5,012 nucleotides of DNA from assembly GCA_022718015.1 (NCBI GenBank), contig JAIHZV010000116.1, positions 1-5,012 on the forward strand, read 5' to 3'. Positions 4,878 through 5,012 of this stretch are shown one piece after another. The DNA comes from Phascolarctobacterium sp. (GTDB lineage: Bacteria > Bacillota > Negativicutes > Acidaminococcales > Acidaminococcaceae). The translations under genes were made by a program, and so were the position numbers. The notes under the pieces were generated by a model. It had not been told where the DNA came from, did no database searches, and worked only from the letters and a program-made list of their open reading frames with translations. Within the stretch, counting starts at the first letter, position 1; each line of letters opens with the position of its first letter.

Positions 4878-5012
4878 GTCGACGCGATACGGCAACAAAA
4901 CAAAAGCCAAAATCGTAAGACATGAACCTTGAAAACTGAACATAAACCTAGAAAAAAGCGAATGTGCGGGTCGAGCGTTTTAAACGCAAGACCAAGTCAA
5001 ATAACTTCTTTT
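4878..5012 (+). other. Transcribed leader, probably of a 16S rRNA operon (gene itself outside window)
   Basis: After the strong promoter the sequence has no coding potential. It contains GAACCTTGAAAACTGAACA (4923-4941), very like the conserved TTGAAAACTGAA element found in Firmicutes rRNA leaders and 16S-23S spacers and regarded as part of the boxA antitermination region. A hairpin follows at 4969-4993: GGTC pairs with GACC, then, after a GA/AA internal loop, GCGT pairs with ACGC. Such leaders bind Nus factors and the processing nuclease. The mature 16S 5' end is not seen in the window, so the identity rests on the leader features. Confidence 0.7.

Noticed and set aside
1..5012. CRISPR array, tRNA gene, insertion sequence or transposase
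   Set aside because: No regularly spaced repeats, cloverleaf-forming sequence or transposase-like frame was seen on either strand.

Overview
The window looks like chromosomal DNA from an anaerobic Firmicute. A Negativicutes/Selenomonas-type relative is my best guess, from overall style only. The firmest taxonomic clue is an intact SCIFF (six cysteines in forty-five residues) peptide gene with its radical SAM maturase, a pair characteristic of Clostridia and related lineages. Housekeeping-like genes here use G/C-rich codons in places, strong GGAGG ribosome binding sites and textbook TTGACA/TATAAT-type promoters.

Layout, all genes on the + strand. (1) 2-517: 3' part of a NodB-type polysaccharide deacetylase, ending at an intrinsic terminator. 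(2) 653-2236: a visibly AT-richer gene for an AAA-ATPase-like/PD-(D/E)XK nuclease-fold protein with its own promoter. It is followed by a second, identical copy of the preceding terminator, so the gene sits between 34-bp perfect direct repeats (527-560 and 2242-2275) and looks like an inserted cassette. (3) 2382-2939: bioY, the biotin-binding S component of an ECF transporter. It is preceded by a consensus promoter overlapped by a BirA-box-like sequence, then by a perfect CRP/FNR-style palindrome in the leader. (4) 3031-3177: a 48-residue SCIFF precursor (scfA type) with seven instead of six cysteines. (5) A hairpin with a short U tract, then 3256-4653: the SCIFF maturase (scfB type; RRE + radical SAM + SPASM). 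(6) 4654-5012: no protein gene. It holds the scfB terminator, a second terminator-like hairpin, phased A-tracts, a consensus promoter and a transcribed leader with a boxA-like element and hairpin. This is the front end of what is most likely a ribosomal RNA operon whose 16S gene starts just beyond the window.

Functional reading: scfA and scfB form a ranthipeptide module. ScfB should bind the ScfA leader through its N-terminal recognition domain and join Cys to Thr by a thioether in the Cys-rich core. BioY imports biotin and appears independently regulated. The ATPase/nuclease gene is probably a mobile accessory gene of unknown function. The deacetylase belongs to envelope or exopolysaccharide modification and is cut by the window edge.
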